A stretch of 64,000 nucleotides of DNA, taken from the NCBI RefSeq assembly GCF_916618885.1, contig NZ_CAKAKH010000001.1:1054001-1118000 (forward strand), written 5' to 3'. The DNA comes from Marinilactibacillus sp. Marseille-P9653. Lineage in GTDB: Bacteria; Bacillota; Bacilli; Lactobacillales; Carnobacteriaceae_A. The notes under the pieces were generated by a model. It was not told where the DNA came from and ran no database searches. It was given only the letters and a program-made list of their open reading frames with translations. Position numbers and translations under genes: made by a program. This document shows positions 26,795 through 34,702 of this stretch, piece by piece; the first letter of the stretch is position 1, and every line of letters begins with the position of its first letter.

Positions 26795-27979
26795 TTATTT
26801 TTGCATGTAATCCAGGAACAATTTTGCTGTTTCTTCTTCCTTATCTTTCGTTACATGAGCATAGACATCCATGGTCGTCTTTACATCATTATGGCCAAGT
26901 CGAACTTGAACTTGTTTGATAGATGCATTTGCTTCAAATAGCAAGCTGCAATGAGAATGACGTAGACCATGTGGAGTGACATGTTTCAAGCTAAACTTTT
27001 TAGTCAACCTAGACATTGTACTATGGACAACGTTAGGAGACAACCACGTATTGATTTCGTTAGAGAAAACGAGTTGATCAACATTCAAAGTATTGTATCC
27101 TAGCTTCAGATAGTCCTTTGCCTGTTGCGCTTTCCATTTCTTCATCTTACGAGTAGTTAGCGGGTCGAGAGCAATCGTTCTATGCTCACCATTCTTTGTA
27201 GTGTCATGCTCAACAAGAGTAGTGTTACCCTCATCATTCCACGCTGTAGCTAAGGTTTTACTTAACGTTACCTCGCTAGCATTCATATCTATATCTGACC
27301 ATCTCAAAGCACAAGCTTCTCCAACACGACAGCCGGTATAAGCCATAAAATGGAATAACGATCCCCACTTAGCACCATAACCATACTTATAAGCACATTC
27401 AACGAATTCATGCAGCTCATTCTTATCGAAGAAGGGCGTTTCTTTCTTTTGCTTACGTTTAGGTTTTGGGATATAGGTTTTAATCATAGGATTCTCTTTT
27501 ATTAATTCACTATGCAATGCGAAGTCGAAAACCTTACCTACATAATTCATGAACAATTCGTATTTGCTTAATCCTTTATCAATCAATCGCTGCGCAAGCT
27601 TCTCTAACTGATACTTGGAGATTTTATCAATGCTTAGTGGTCCAATCTCCGGAAGAATATGGTTAGTGAATAATTCTTTCGTTTTACGTAAAGTAGAGTC
27701 CTTAACGGTATCGCTGTAACGATTATCTATCCATTCAATGTATACAGACTCAAAAGTTTGATTGCTAGGCTTCATGTAGTTTCCGTGATCAAACTGTATC
27801 TTCAATCGAGAAGCTTCAAGAGTAGCTTGTTTCTTTGTAGTGAATAGTTTACCTTGGTCATCACGTCTCCTGTGAACTCTAACGGGTTTAGAGGTGAGGG
27901 GATCTGATCCTAGGTAAGCATTGAATGCCCAATATTCTTTCTTATCTTTCTTGCTGGTGTACTTATAATATCTTGCCAT
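26795..27979 (-). CDS. int: Tyrosine recombinase / integrase
   Basis: This 394-residue integrase has an N-terminal arm-binding domain (about 1-60, YKYTSKKDKKEYWAFNAYLG), a SAM-like core-binding domain (about 65-165) and a catalytic domain with Arg in GCRVGEACAL (about 217), His-x-x-Arg in HGLRHSHCSL (about 337), His in LGHND and the nucleophile Tyr in MDVYAHVT (about 375). All catalytic residues are present, so it should be active. It lies 85 bases from attL and reads toward it. It should recombine the 32-bp tRNA core. Confidence 0.96.
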   Translation of the reverse strand: MARYYKYTSKKDKKEYWAFNAYLGSDPLTSKPVRVHRRRDDQGKLFTTKKQATLEASRLKIQFDHGNYMKPSNQTFESVYIEWIDNRYSDTVKDSTLRKTKELFTNHILPEIGPLSIDKISKYQLEKLAQRLIDKGLSKYELFMNYVGKVFDFALHSELIKENPMIKTYIPKPKRKQKKETPFFDKNELHEFVECAYKYGYGAKWGSLFHFMAYTGCRVGEACALRWSDIDMNASEVTLSKTLATAWNDEGNTTLVEHDTTKNGEHRTIALDPLTTRKMKKWKAQQAKDYLKLGYNTLNVDQLVFSNEINTWLSPNVVHSTMSRLTKKFSLKHVTPHGLRHSHCSLLFEANASIKQVQVRLGHNDVKTTMDVYAHVTKDKEEETAKLFLDYMQK

Positions 27980-27999
27980 GATTATATTTCCCTTCCATA

Positions 28000-28012
28000 C
28001 TCAATCGGCGTA
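28000..28012. repeat. 13-bp intergenic repeat, copy 1
   Basis: CTCAATCGGCGTA, just upstream of the integrase start, recurs exactly at 30004-30016 in another intergenic gap of the element. A shorter inverted form (GGCGTACGATTGATC on the minus strand) lies near 38689-38703. Purpose unknown. Confidence 0.7.
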
Positions 28013-28082
28013 CGGTATGTAAGAAGAGGTATTTTCATATAGTTATTATTTTTGAGGCTGAAGTAAAAAAATGTAAATTGAT

Positions 28083-28955
28083 TTAGTTTTTTAAGACATC
28101 AATTAAATACTTATAATATTTTAAATTTTTTTCAAAATAACTTTCTAATTTTGGATTTTGTTTATAAAGATCGTTAAATTGAGATATTGTATAATCTAAA
28201 TAATCAATGTAACTATTTTTATTATTAATACGAATGTCGCTTGTGTCGTCGTAAAATTGTTCGTTTTGAGTATATATAAATATAATTTCTCTATCTTCAA
28301 TTTCAATGGATATATCATTAAGCGTATTAATGGTATCCTCTAAAGCCTTTTTATTTAAATTTTTACTACTATTGCTGTAACTATCGTCACGATATATCCA
28401 GTCATAAATGACATTAGTAACTTTTTCCATTGGAGGAATAGAACTTTCCGAATAGAAGCCAGAAGTTCTAAGCATATTCACTTTAATACTAAACTCGTTC
28501 GGTGAATCACCAAATGGTAAAGAGCTTCCTAACCTATAATGATAAAAACTTCTTATATCATTTTCATGAAAAATTTGAATTTTGCTAATATCTTCAAAAG
28601 TATTCTCTCTAAAATCATCTATATTATCGAAAAATTCACTAAATTTATTATCAGAAGAAAGTAGTGGATAATTACTAATTAGCTCTTTCTCAACATCTTT
28701 AAAAATATTATATACTTTCGCTTTGTATTCACCATAAAGTAAATCATTGACGGAAAGCTCACCTAACTCGGCAATACGTTTAAGCCGTTCATTATTAGGT
28801 AGACTCATACCCTTTTCCCACTTAGATACTAAGCTTTTATGAGCAGGAGCTTCATTATCAAGCTCTTCTCCAAAAGCTTGTTGGCTGAGTCCCATTTTTT
28901 GACGTATATTTTTAATCCTATTACCTACAGATTCCTTGTCTACACCTCTATGCAT
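28083..28955 (-). CDS. Xre-type master repressor (Stl/CI role)
   Basis: This 290-residue protein has an N-terminal HTH (about 8-65: GNRIKNIRQKMGLSQQAFGEEL, then HKSLVSKWEKGMSLPNNERLKRIAELG) and a long C-terminal domain that I do not recognise. In this position, divergent from a Cro-like gene and adjacent to int, it is probably the element's lysogeny repressor. Satellite repressors (Stl) are relieved by binding a helper-phage protein through a C-terminal domain, which would fit the large unknown part here. It lacks the Ser/Lys autocleavage domain of LexA/CI types as far as I can see, so SOS induction is not indicated. Confidence 0.85.
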   Translation of the reverse strand: MHRGVDKESVGNRIKNIRQKMGLSQQAFGEELDNEAPAHKSLVSKWEKGMSLPNNERLKRIAELGELSVNDLLYGEYKAKVYNIFKDVEKELISNYPLLSSDNKFSEFFDNIDDFRENTFEDISKIQIFHENDIRSFYHYRLGSSLPFGDSPNEFSIKVNMLRTSGFYSESSIPPMEKVTNVIYDWIYRDDSYSNSSKNLNKKALEDTINTLNDISIEIEDREIIFIYTQNEQFYDDTSDIRINNKNSYIDYLDYTISQFNDLYKQNPKLESYFEKNLKYYKYLIDVLKN

Positions 28956-28987
28956 TATCTTACCTTCTTTCTAATGAATATATATGT

Positions 28988-29016
28988 ATTGTAAACTATG
29001 TAGCAAAAAGTTTCAA
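28988..29016 (-). promoter_or_regulatory. Repressor promoter with operator in the spacer
   Basis: On the minus strand TTGAAA (29016-29011), 17 bases, and TACAAT (28993-28988). The spacer contains GTAGCAAAAAG (29000-29010 on the plus strand), the first of four GTAGCAAA elements in the control region. Confidence 0.8.
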
Positions 29017-29023
29017 GATGTGG

Positions 29024-29052
29024 TTGACACATGTTATCGAAAATGGTACTTT
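29024..29052 (+). promoter_or_regulatory. Rightward lytic promoter of the element
   Basis: TTGACA (29024-29029), 17 bases, then TACTTT (29047-29052). It is divergent from the repressor promoter, 8 bases away, and is followed at 29063 by an operator-like GTAGCAAAAAATAGCAAA. Confidence 0.8.
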
Positions 29053-29062
29053 ATATTTAGAA

Positions 29063-29085
29063 GTAGCAAAAAATAGCAAAAGGAG
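29063..29085. repeat. 23-bp repeat, copy 1 (operator plus ribosome site)
   Basis: The 23 bases from GTAGCAAA to AAAAGGAG are identical at 29344-29366. Each copy ends in the ribosome site of a gene (29095 and 29374). Two single GTAGCAAA elements precede at 29000 and 29303. They are probable repressor or Cro operators. Confidence 0.8.
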
Positions 29086-29094
29086 GATTGGATT

Positions 29095-29328
29095 ATGTTT
29101 GCTAATAATGTAAAAGTATATCGAGTAGCAACAAAAAAGAACCAAAGTGAAATGGCTAAATTTTTAGGAATTTCCCGTCAATCATATTCTGCTAAGGAAA
29201 CCGGTCAACGTCCTTTTAACGATTTAGAAAAAAAGAAAATTAAAGAATTATTTTCTGAATTAAAAAAAGATGTAACAATTGATGAAATTTTTTTCAGAGA
29301 TAGTAGCAAATTGTTTCGAATTAAGTAA
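29095..29328 (+). CDS. Cro-like Xre regulator
   Basis: This 77-residue protein is nearly all HTH: NNVKVYRVATKKNQSEMAKFLG then ISRQSYSAKETGQRPFNDLEK. It is divergent from the large repressor and first under the rightward promoter, the place of Cro (or SaPI Str). It ends 12 bases before the next GTAGCAAA repeat. Ribosome site AAAGGAGG. Confidence 0.88.
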   Translation: MFANNVKVYRVATKKNQSEMAKFLGISRQSYSAKETGQRPFNDLEKKKIKELFSELKKDVTIDEIFFRDSSKLFRIK

Positions 29329-29343
29329 TTTTTTTATATTATG

Positions 29344-29366
29344 GTAGCAAAAAATAGCAAAAGGAG
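29344..29366. repeat. 23-bp repeat, copy 2
   Basis: Exact copy of 29063-29085, ending in the ribosome site of the excisionase-like gene. It could let the same regulator act on the second gene at the DNA or mRNA level. Confidence 0.8.
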
Positions 29367-29373
29367 TGATAGT

Positions 29374-29658
29374 ATGACAATGTTAGAAGTCAATTTTAGC
29401 AAGGAACTCCCTAAGGAACTTGAAAAAATCATTATTGAAGAATCAAGAAAGACTGTTCAATTGTTACTGCAACAAGAAACGCCTTGGGCCTGCAAAGACT
29501 GGCTGACGCTCAAAGATGCACAAGCATATCTAGGTATTAGCTGGCAAACGTTAAATCAATGGAGACAACAAGGGTTACGGGTATCTGAAATGTCTCCAAG
29601 AAATATATTTGTTCATAAGGAAGAATTGAACAGATTTATAAAGAGTTATGAGAGGTAG
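29374..29658 (+). CDS. Excisionase-like HTH protein
   Basis: The start at ATG 29374 is set by AAAGGAG; an ATG at 29341 in the same frame lies within the repeat. The 94-residue chain ends in a MerR/excisionase-type winged helix: WLTLKDAQAYLGISWQTLNQW, then RQQGLRVSEMSPRNIFVHKEELNRFIKSY. Such proteins in tyrosine-integrase elements bend att DNA for excision (Xis/AlpA role). It is the second gene of the rightward operon. Confidence 0.82.
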   Translation: MTMLEVNFSKELPKELEKIIIEESRKTVQLLLQQETPWACKDWLTLKDAQAYLGISWQTLNQWRQQGLRVSEMSPRNIFVHKEELNRFIKSYER

Positions 29659-29710
29659 TTTCTAGATACGATACAGGAGTTTGAATCATAAAAAATAGGA
29701 GGAAACATAG

Positions 29711-29947
29711 ATGGAATTAAATGAAAAAGTAAATCAACAATATAAAGTAGTCGTAATGTATAACCTTATAAATGACTCAACAGAATTATTTACTAGTGAG
29801 TTAGAAGATTTATTAGAAGAATTTAAAAACGGGAAACGTGATTCAATTGCTGTAGTGAACGAAATGAAAAAAGTTGTTGAGCATTTATATGTAGAAGAGC
29901 ATGAAAAAGAAACGCTATGCAAAGTAATTAAAAGTATGGGGGAGTAA
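29711..29947 (+). CDS. Small hypothetical satellite protein
   Basis: This 78-residue acidic protein (ELFTSELEDLLEEFKNGKRDS) is predicted to be helical. It has a strong ribosome site AGGAGGAAACATAG. I do not recognise it. Confidence 0.65.
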   Translation: MELNEKVNQQYKVVVMYNLINDSTELFTSELEDLLEEFKNGKRDSIAVVNEMKKVVEHLYVEEHEKETLCKVIKSMGE

Positions 29948-30003
29948 TAAGGAAAGCACTTGTTTAATAATCCATTTTAGAGACAAGCACACATATTAAA
30001 AAT

Positions 30004-30016
30004 CTCAATCGGCGTA
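30004..30016. repeat. 13-bp intergenic repeat, copy 2
   Basis: CTCAATCGGCGTA, identical to 28000-28012, here between two small genes. Confidence 0.7.
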
Positions 30017-30099
30017 TTGTATTAATTTGCTAGTCTCTAAAGCTTCTGATTATTCCAATAACAGTAACAACACAATAAATGGGAGGAGGATTCATAAAA

Positions 30100-30225
30100 A
30101 TGATAAGTACAGCAATAGCCATTTCATTAGTAATAGGATGGTTGATAGGTTTCGTAACGTACTTCGGAATAAAAACTGGGTACAAGTTATTATTTGAAGT
30201 TTTAGAAGAAAAAAATAGCCTATGA
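30100..30225 (+). CDS. 41-residue single-span membrane protein
   Basis: ATG 30100 follows the very strong site GGGAGGAGGA. The peptide MISTAIAISLVIGWLIGFVT is a membrane helix, followed by YFGIKTGYKLLFEVLEEKNSL. It is too short for standard gene calling. A small toxic or phage-interfering membrane peptide, or a stress sensor, is possible; nothing shows which. Confidence 0.6.
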   Translation: MISTAIAISLVIGWLIGFVTYFGIKTGYKLLFEVLEEKNSL

Positions 30226-30340
30226 GCAGCAACTCATACGCTAAAAGGTTTGGGCGGAAACCCTTGATATGTGATATTCACTGTACTCATATTATATATC
30301 AAAAACTCCTCCTAATACAATATAAAAAGGAGTAAAAAAA

Positions 30341-30631
30341 ATGAATAAAAAAGAAATAATCAGTCTTTTATCCCTGGATGAATTAGAGTTCGCATCAACT
30401 TTAACAGAACAACTGCAAGATAATATGGATTATCTAACAGTCGAATCAAAAAGTGCACGAAACTCTAAAGGAACTACAGATTTGGTGATGTTAGCTTATG
30501 AAACTGAGCGCCTAAATAATAGAAATGAGATTTTATTAAACCTTCTCAGCAAGCAAATTGAATCAACTAATGAAAAGATTGAGAAAGCTATTACGGAGCT
30601 ATTCGACCTAAAAGAGGTGGATAATGATTGA
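30341..30631 (+). CDS. Small hypothetical protein upstream of primase
   Basis: This 96-residue, helical, charged protein (LSLDELEFASTLTEQLQDNMDYL) has ribosome site AAAGGAGT. Its stop (TGA) overlaps the TTG start of the primase, so the two are coupled. It may be a replication accessory protein; not recognised. Confidence 0.65.
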   Translation: MNKKEIISLLSLDELEFASTLTEQLQDNMDYLTVESKSARNSKGTTDLVMLAYETERLNNRNEILLNLLSKQIESTNEKIEKAITELFDLKEVDND

Positions 30632-31506
30632 TCTATTTATCCAAAGGATTTAACACTAATAGGCTGAAAGTAATTGAATCAGAGAATGATTTCATGACGA
30701 TCGTCAATAGTAAAGTAACTCTGTTTGATTCTAATGATGATATAGACAAAATCAAGCGTAATCAAGCTTATTATTTCATTGCTGGAGAGCTTTCTGAACC
30801 GATAAGGAATAATAATACTTTATTGAGTAGATCACTTGTAACGTTAGATTATGACGATTTAAAGCTTACGGAAGAAGAGTTCAGATCTCACTTATTAAAG
30901 AAGATTAACGCATTGAAATTTTATGCTTATCCTTCGATCAGTAATGGATTAAAAGGTACAAGATTTAGAGTAATTATCCCAACAGATCGACCGTATACAC
31001 AAAATGAAAGCTCAACAGTAATTCGATTCATAACCAACCATATTGATTTACCGTATGATGCTGCAAGTGAAACATGGAGTCAATTGATGAGCTTAAAATG
31101 TACCTTCGAGAGTGAAGAAGCGTTCAATGATAAATGTATCTACAACGAAGGTAGATCGGTTTTGAAAATAGATAACGCTCTTATAAAGATGGAAGAACAA
31201 AAAGGTGTAAAAGAAAAGAACAATATTAGTTTAAAAGCTGATTATAATAATTTGAAAAAGTATACCGCTTCTTTTATGGAAGAACTATTAGCCGGTGTGG
31301 ATGAAGGTAATAGAGATAATTGGGTTACTAAACAGTTTGGACGGATGTTAAGTTTAGGATTTGACTATACGACTGCTTATGAGTGGATAGAGTTGGTTAA
31401 TCGAGAATTTGTTCGACCTCCTCTGAGTGACAACAATATTAATCGAATAGTATTAAGTATAGCAAATAAAGAAAAAAGAAAGTTAGAAAAAGCTAGAGAG
31501 GGGTGA
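30628..31506 (+). CDS. Primase-like protein with PriCT domain (satellite Pri)
   Basis: The only start in frame near the ribosome site AGAGGTGG is TTG 30628, overlapping the previous stop. The 292-residue protein has an N-terminal region resembling the virulence/primase catalytic fold (SLVTLDYDDLKL about residue 70, and YPSISNGLKGTRFRVIIPTDRP about residues 98-120) and a C-terminal PriCT-type helical domain (GNRDNWVTKQFGRMLSLGFDY... DNNINRIV, about 225-280). In satellites the primase starts replication with the adjacent ATPase. Overlap with its neighbour and position before rep support this role. Confidence 0.78.
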   Translation: MIYLSKGFNTNRLKVIESENDFMTIVNSKVTLFDSNDDIDKIKRNQAYYFIAGELSEPIRNNNTLLSRSLVTLDYDDLKLTEEEFRSHLLKKINALKFYAYPSISNGLKGTRFRVIIPTDRPYTQNESSTVIRFITNHIDLPYDAASETWSQLMSLKCTFESEEAFNDKCIYNEGRSVLKIDNALIKMEEQKGVKEKNNISLKADYNNLKKYTASFMEELLAGVDEGNRDNWVTKQFGRMLSLGFDYTTAYEWIELVNREFVRPPLSDNNINRIVLSIANKEKRKLEKAREG

Positions 31507-31511
31507 TTTAA

Positions 31512-33047
31512 ATAGAAAAAGGTAAAGAAAAAGTAATCGAACTATTAAAAAACTTAGATGAAGATCGCATTAATTCTGATGATTATACGAACACTTCAGA
31601 AGCCAGCGGACGAATGGCTAAGGCAACGAAAGCTAAATTAGCAGCAGTGAACAATATTGTAAATTTATACAATGCTAGCGACGGCAGAATATATGCTGAA
31701 ATTAAGTTTGGGAAACATAATGAATTAATAGCAACTGATTCTGAAGTATTTAAGTATTGGCTTATCTATCTATTTGAACACACTTCTCAAGGCCAAATGT
31801 TAAGTAAGGCTGATATAAATACGGTAATCTCTTCGGTTAACTCCCTAGGTTATTTTAAAGGAAAAAAAGTGAACGTTTATCTCCGTATTGCAGAAGTTGA
31901 AGATAAAATTTACGTAGATTTGTGTAACGACAAAAGGCAAGTATTGGAGATAGATAAATCAGGTTTTAGAGTATTGTCTGAATCTCCAGTGTTGTTCAAA
32001 AGAACGGAAGATATGGAGGAGCTTCCTATTCCAAAATTGAATAAAAACTTAGACTATCTGAAACTAGGAGACTATTTAAACGTGAAAACATTAGATGATT
32101 TGAATATGATCGTATCCTTTATATTAGCCTCGTTTAGACCAAATATACCTAAACCAATATTAAACCTTACTGGAGAGGCTGGGACAGGGAAATCTATGAA
32201 TACAAGGCTTATAAGAAGTTTTATTGATCCAGCTAAACAAAAGGACTTGTTAAAAAAAGAAATCGATTCAAACGAATTACCTGTTGCAGCTAATGGTCAA
32301 TATCTTTTAGCATTTGATAACTTAAGCGGTATTTCAAAAGAAGGATCAGACTTATTATGTGTGGTAAGTACTGGAGGAGCAATGACGAAGAAAAAACTTT
32401 ATACCGATACTGACGAAATCATCATAGATATGAAAAAAACAGTAATTCTAAATGGTATAGATGATATTTCGAAAAGACAAGATTTAGTTTCAAGAACAGT
32501 ATTCATTGAAACACCTAAACTTAATCCATCTAAGAAAAAACCAGAGTCAGAAATATGGAAAGACTTTAATAAGGATTTTCCGTATATATTGGGTTCTTTA
32601 GTCAATGCAGTAAGCGTAGGTCTGAAAAACAAAGGTACAGATAATACACCCTATGCTCGTATGCAAGATTACGGGCGGTATATAGCTGAGTGTTCTGAAG
32701 TGCTGGGTTGGAAGACTGGTTATTGGCAAAAAATATATCCAGAAAACCAAGGGCAAGGCATAGAACAATCTATAAATAGTGATCCATTCGCTTTTTCTTT
32801 GGTAGATATGATGGAACGTTTAAAACAAGATGAAATATTTACATGGACAGGAATAGCAAGCGAATTGTTAGAGGCTTTATCGAAGGATTTACCATCAGAA
32901 GAAACAGCTTATAACAAAGCATGGCCTAAATATAATCAAGTTAAAAGTAGGTTAAGAAGAATTGCACCTTTGCTTAGTAATAGAGGGATTAACTGGGAAG
33001 ATATTCGTTCTAATGGAAAGAATTTAATAATTGTTACTATTGATTAA
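31512..33047 (+). CDS. Satellite replication initiator ATPase (Rep), probable ATA start
   Basis: An AAA+/P-loop ATPase: Walker A GEAGTGKS (near 32175-32200), Walker B-like YLLAFDNLSG, and sensor region TVILNGIDDI. It probably opens the iteron origin that begins right after its stop. The first ATG (31614, 477 residues) has no ribosome site. In the same frame 34 more codons (IEKGKEKVIELLKNLDEDRI...) begin at ATA 31512, exactly 8 bases after GAGAGGGG, and encode a sensible charged helix. I therefore propose ATA 31512 as start (511 residues). If ATA is not used, the gene starts at 31614. Confidence 0.8.
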   Translation: MEKGKEKVIELLKNLDEDRINSDDYTNTSEASGRMAKATKAKLAAVNNIVNLYNASDGRIYAEIKFGKHNELIATDSEVFKYWLIYLFEHTSQGQMLSKADINTVISSVNSLGYFKGKKVNVYLRIAEVEDKIYVDLCNDKRQVLEIDKSGFRVLSESPVLFKRTEDMEELPIPKLNKNLDYLKLGDYLNVKTLDDLNMIVSFILASFRPNIPKPILNLTGEAGTGKSMNTRLIRSFIDPAKQKDLLKKEIDSNELPVAANGQYLLAFDNLSGISKEGSDLLCVVSTGGAMTKKKLYTDTDEIIIDMKKTVILNGIDDISKRQDLVSRTVFIETPKLNPSKKKPESEIWKDFNKDFPYILGSLVNAVSVGLKNKGTDNTPYARMQDYGRYIAECSEVLGWKTGYWQKIYPENQGQGIEQSINSDPFAFSLVDMMERLKQDEIFTWTGIASELLEALSKDLPSEETAYNKAWPKYNQVKSRLRRIAPLLSNRGINWEDIRSNGKNLIIVTID

Positions 33048-33048
33048 C

Positions 33049-33317
33049 AGTGTAAGCAGTGTAGGTAAAGTGTAGGTTTGAAATTCATACCTACACTTGA
33101 AAAAAACTAGTGATATCAGTGGTTTAGAATGCATTAGTGTAGGTAGTGTAGGTATTTTTACTATAAAAATATATAGATTGATATATATAGATATAAAAGT
33201 ATACACCAAAAAACATACACTACTTACACTATTTGGAATCAAACGCCAGTATAGCAATGGTTAAACTAGTGTAGGTTTTGGAAATGCACCTACACTAATA
33301 GTGTAGACAGTGTAGGT
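33049..33317. other. Replication origin with iterons flanking an AT-rich core
   Basis: AGTGTAGGT-type 9-mers occur at 33049, 33058, 33069, 33136, 33145, 33268, 33300 and 33309 on the plus strand, and inverted at 33089, 33213, 33222 and 33288. Two groups flank the AT-rich stretch 33154-33212 (almost no G or C). The block lies directly behind the Rep stop codon. This is the layout of SaPI/PICI origins, where Rep binds iterons around the melting region. Confidence 0.88.
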
Positions 33318-33367
33318 AGGGAAAAAAGAGGTATTTAACCGAAACTTTATAAAAGAGGAGCAAATTA

Positions 33368-33676
33368 ATGAAAAAGAAAAAACTATCCATCATACAAGAA
33401 GCAGTTTTGGCACAAATACCTAAAGGGCTAGAGAGTCCAGTTCGCTCGCAGGATATTGCAGAAAGAACAGGATTGTCCACTCGGGAGGTAATGGCTGTTA
33501 TTAGTGCGTTAATTATTGATCATGGTATTCCAGTTGGTGGAGGACGGACAGAGAATAGAAAGGGATATTTTATTGTTACCAATGAAGCTGAACGACAACA
33601 AGCTACTACACCGCTAAAGAAAACGATAGTCAATATGCAGCAACGGATTGATCATTTAGAAAAAATTGAATTATAA
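33368..33676 (+). CDS. Winged-helix DNA-binding protein
   Basis: This 102-residue protein has an N-terminal winged helix (about 5-70): LSIIQEAVLAQIPKGLESPV, RSQDIAERTGLSTREVMAVISAL and GIPVGGGRTENRKGYFIVTNEAE. The C-terminal coil (IVNMQQRIDHLEKIEL) could mediate dimers. Such proteins follow replication genes in phages and satellites. It is the first gene after the origin, with ribosome site AGAGGAG. Confidence 0.75.
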   Translation: MKKKKLSIIQEAVLAQIPKGLESPVRSQDIAERTGLSTREVMAVISALIIDHGIPVGGGRTENRKGYFIVTNEAERQQATTPLKKTIVNMQQRIDHLEKIEL

Positions 33677-33699
33677 GGTATACCCGAGATCGCAACTAG

Positions 33700-34200
33700 G
33701 TGGTGAGGATAATAGAAGATGAAAAAAACGACTTAATCAATAAATATTTCAGACTAGATCAAAAAATTAATCGAGATCTCCAGCTGCTTAATAAAGTAAA
33801 AAAGCAGTACCACAGCAAATCATATCATACACGAATGGAAGCTGCTGGAGGAATTGAAGTGAGAACGAGAGCTTTTAGAATTGAAGATGAGGTTTGCGAT
33901 TACCTGGATCATGTTGCTTTAATTGAAAAAAGAATGAATAAAAAAGAGCGAAAGAAATACTACTTCATTAATTATCTCAATAAGCTCCCACCAATAGAGC
34001 GAAAATATCTATATGATCGATTTGTTCATCAATCGAATGTAATGGTGAATGAAAAAATTGAACGGGCTGTGACTGAAGAAATATACGAAATAGAGGACGC
34101 TGTAAGTTACATGAATGGAGAGGTGCCGGATAAATTGTTAAGACTTGACGATGTTACAGGATTAGATTTTGAAAATTTGCTAGAGGTGTTAGATCTATGA
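33700..34200 (+). CDS. Phage-type hypothetical protein upstream of the ArpU-like gene
   Basis: A charged helical protein of up to 166 residues, resembling the variable phage proteins that precede ArpU/RinA regulators (NKLPPIERKYLYDRFV). The start is unclear: GTG 33700 or 33703 have no ribosome site, while AGGTGG (33698-33703) lies 8 bases before an ATA at 33712. Its last bases overlap the next start codon. Confidence 0.62.
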   Translation: MVRIIEDEKNDLINKYFRLDQKINRDLQLLNKVKKQYHSKSYHTRMEAAGGIEVRTRAFRIEDEVCDYLDHVALIEKRMNKKERKKYYFINYLNKLPPIERKYLYDRFVHQSNVMVNEKIERAVTEEIYEIEDAVSYMNGEVPDKLLRLDDVTGLDFENLLEVLDL

Positions 34201-34571
34201 GTGAGCATATACTAGAAGAGATTGAAGAAATGATTCGAAAAAATGAAATAGAAGTGCGCGGGCAAGTAAGAGCAGTGTATCTATTGAATAATTGGTACCG
34301 ATATAAAACGAATATCAAAGAACTGGATAATATTGAAATGGAATATTTTAAAACTCTTCTTAGAGGGTTGAAAGAATTACCACCAGCGGATAGAGAGCTA
34401 TTGACAATCAAGTTTGATAAAGGCTTAAAAAGACCGACTGATAAAGAAGTTGCAACAGAACTAGGTCTAAGCAAGAAAGTTTATGCAACGAAAAAACGAT
34501 CTGTACAACGAGACCTGGAACGAATAATCATAGAGCAGAAATCTAAATTATTAAAAGGAGAACAAAGATGA
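34197..34571 (+). CDS. ArpU/RinA-like late transcription regulator
   Basis: This 124-residue protein resembles ArpU-family phage regulators of late genes: LRGLKELPPADRELLTIKFDKGLKRPTDKEVATELGLSKKVYATKKRSVQRDLERI includes a sigma-region-4-like HTH (about 80-112). In a phage it would switch on packaging and head genes; in this satellite it may drive the downstream coiled-coil and prohead protease genes, or act on the helper. It overlaps the preceding gene by four bases. Confidence 0.75.
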   Translation: MSEHILEEIEEMIRKNEIEVRGQVRAVYLLNNWYRYKTNIKELDNIEMEYFKTLLRGLKELPPADRELLTIKFDKGLKRPTDKEVATELGLSKKVYATKKRSVQRDLERIIIEQKSKLLKGEQR

Positions 34572-34624
34572 ATGAAGCAAAATTAAAAGGAATGTTTCTA
34601 AAAGAATTATATAAAGGCCGGTAA
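34568..34624 (+). CDS. Possible 18-residue peptide
   Basis: ATG 34568 follows AAAGGAGAACAAAG at ideal spacing and overlaps the end of the ArpU-like gene; the peptide is MNEAKLKGMFLKELYKGR. It may be a real micro-ORF or a shortened relic of a longer gene. Confidence 0.35.
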   Translation: MNEAKLKGMFLKELYKGR

Positions 34625-34702
34625 AGTAATTTACAGCAACCGAATTACAGTAGTAAGTATCGAACCACTAAAACAAACTAAAACAAAAGGGGATAAATAA
34701 AA

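Noticed and set aside
33024-33257. Minus-strand frame across the iteron region
   Set aside because: Its apparent protein (repeated TLPTL-type units) is only the translation of the iterons; no start signal is present.
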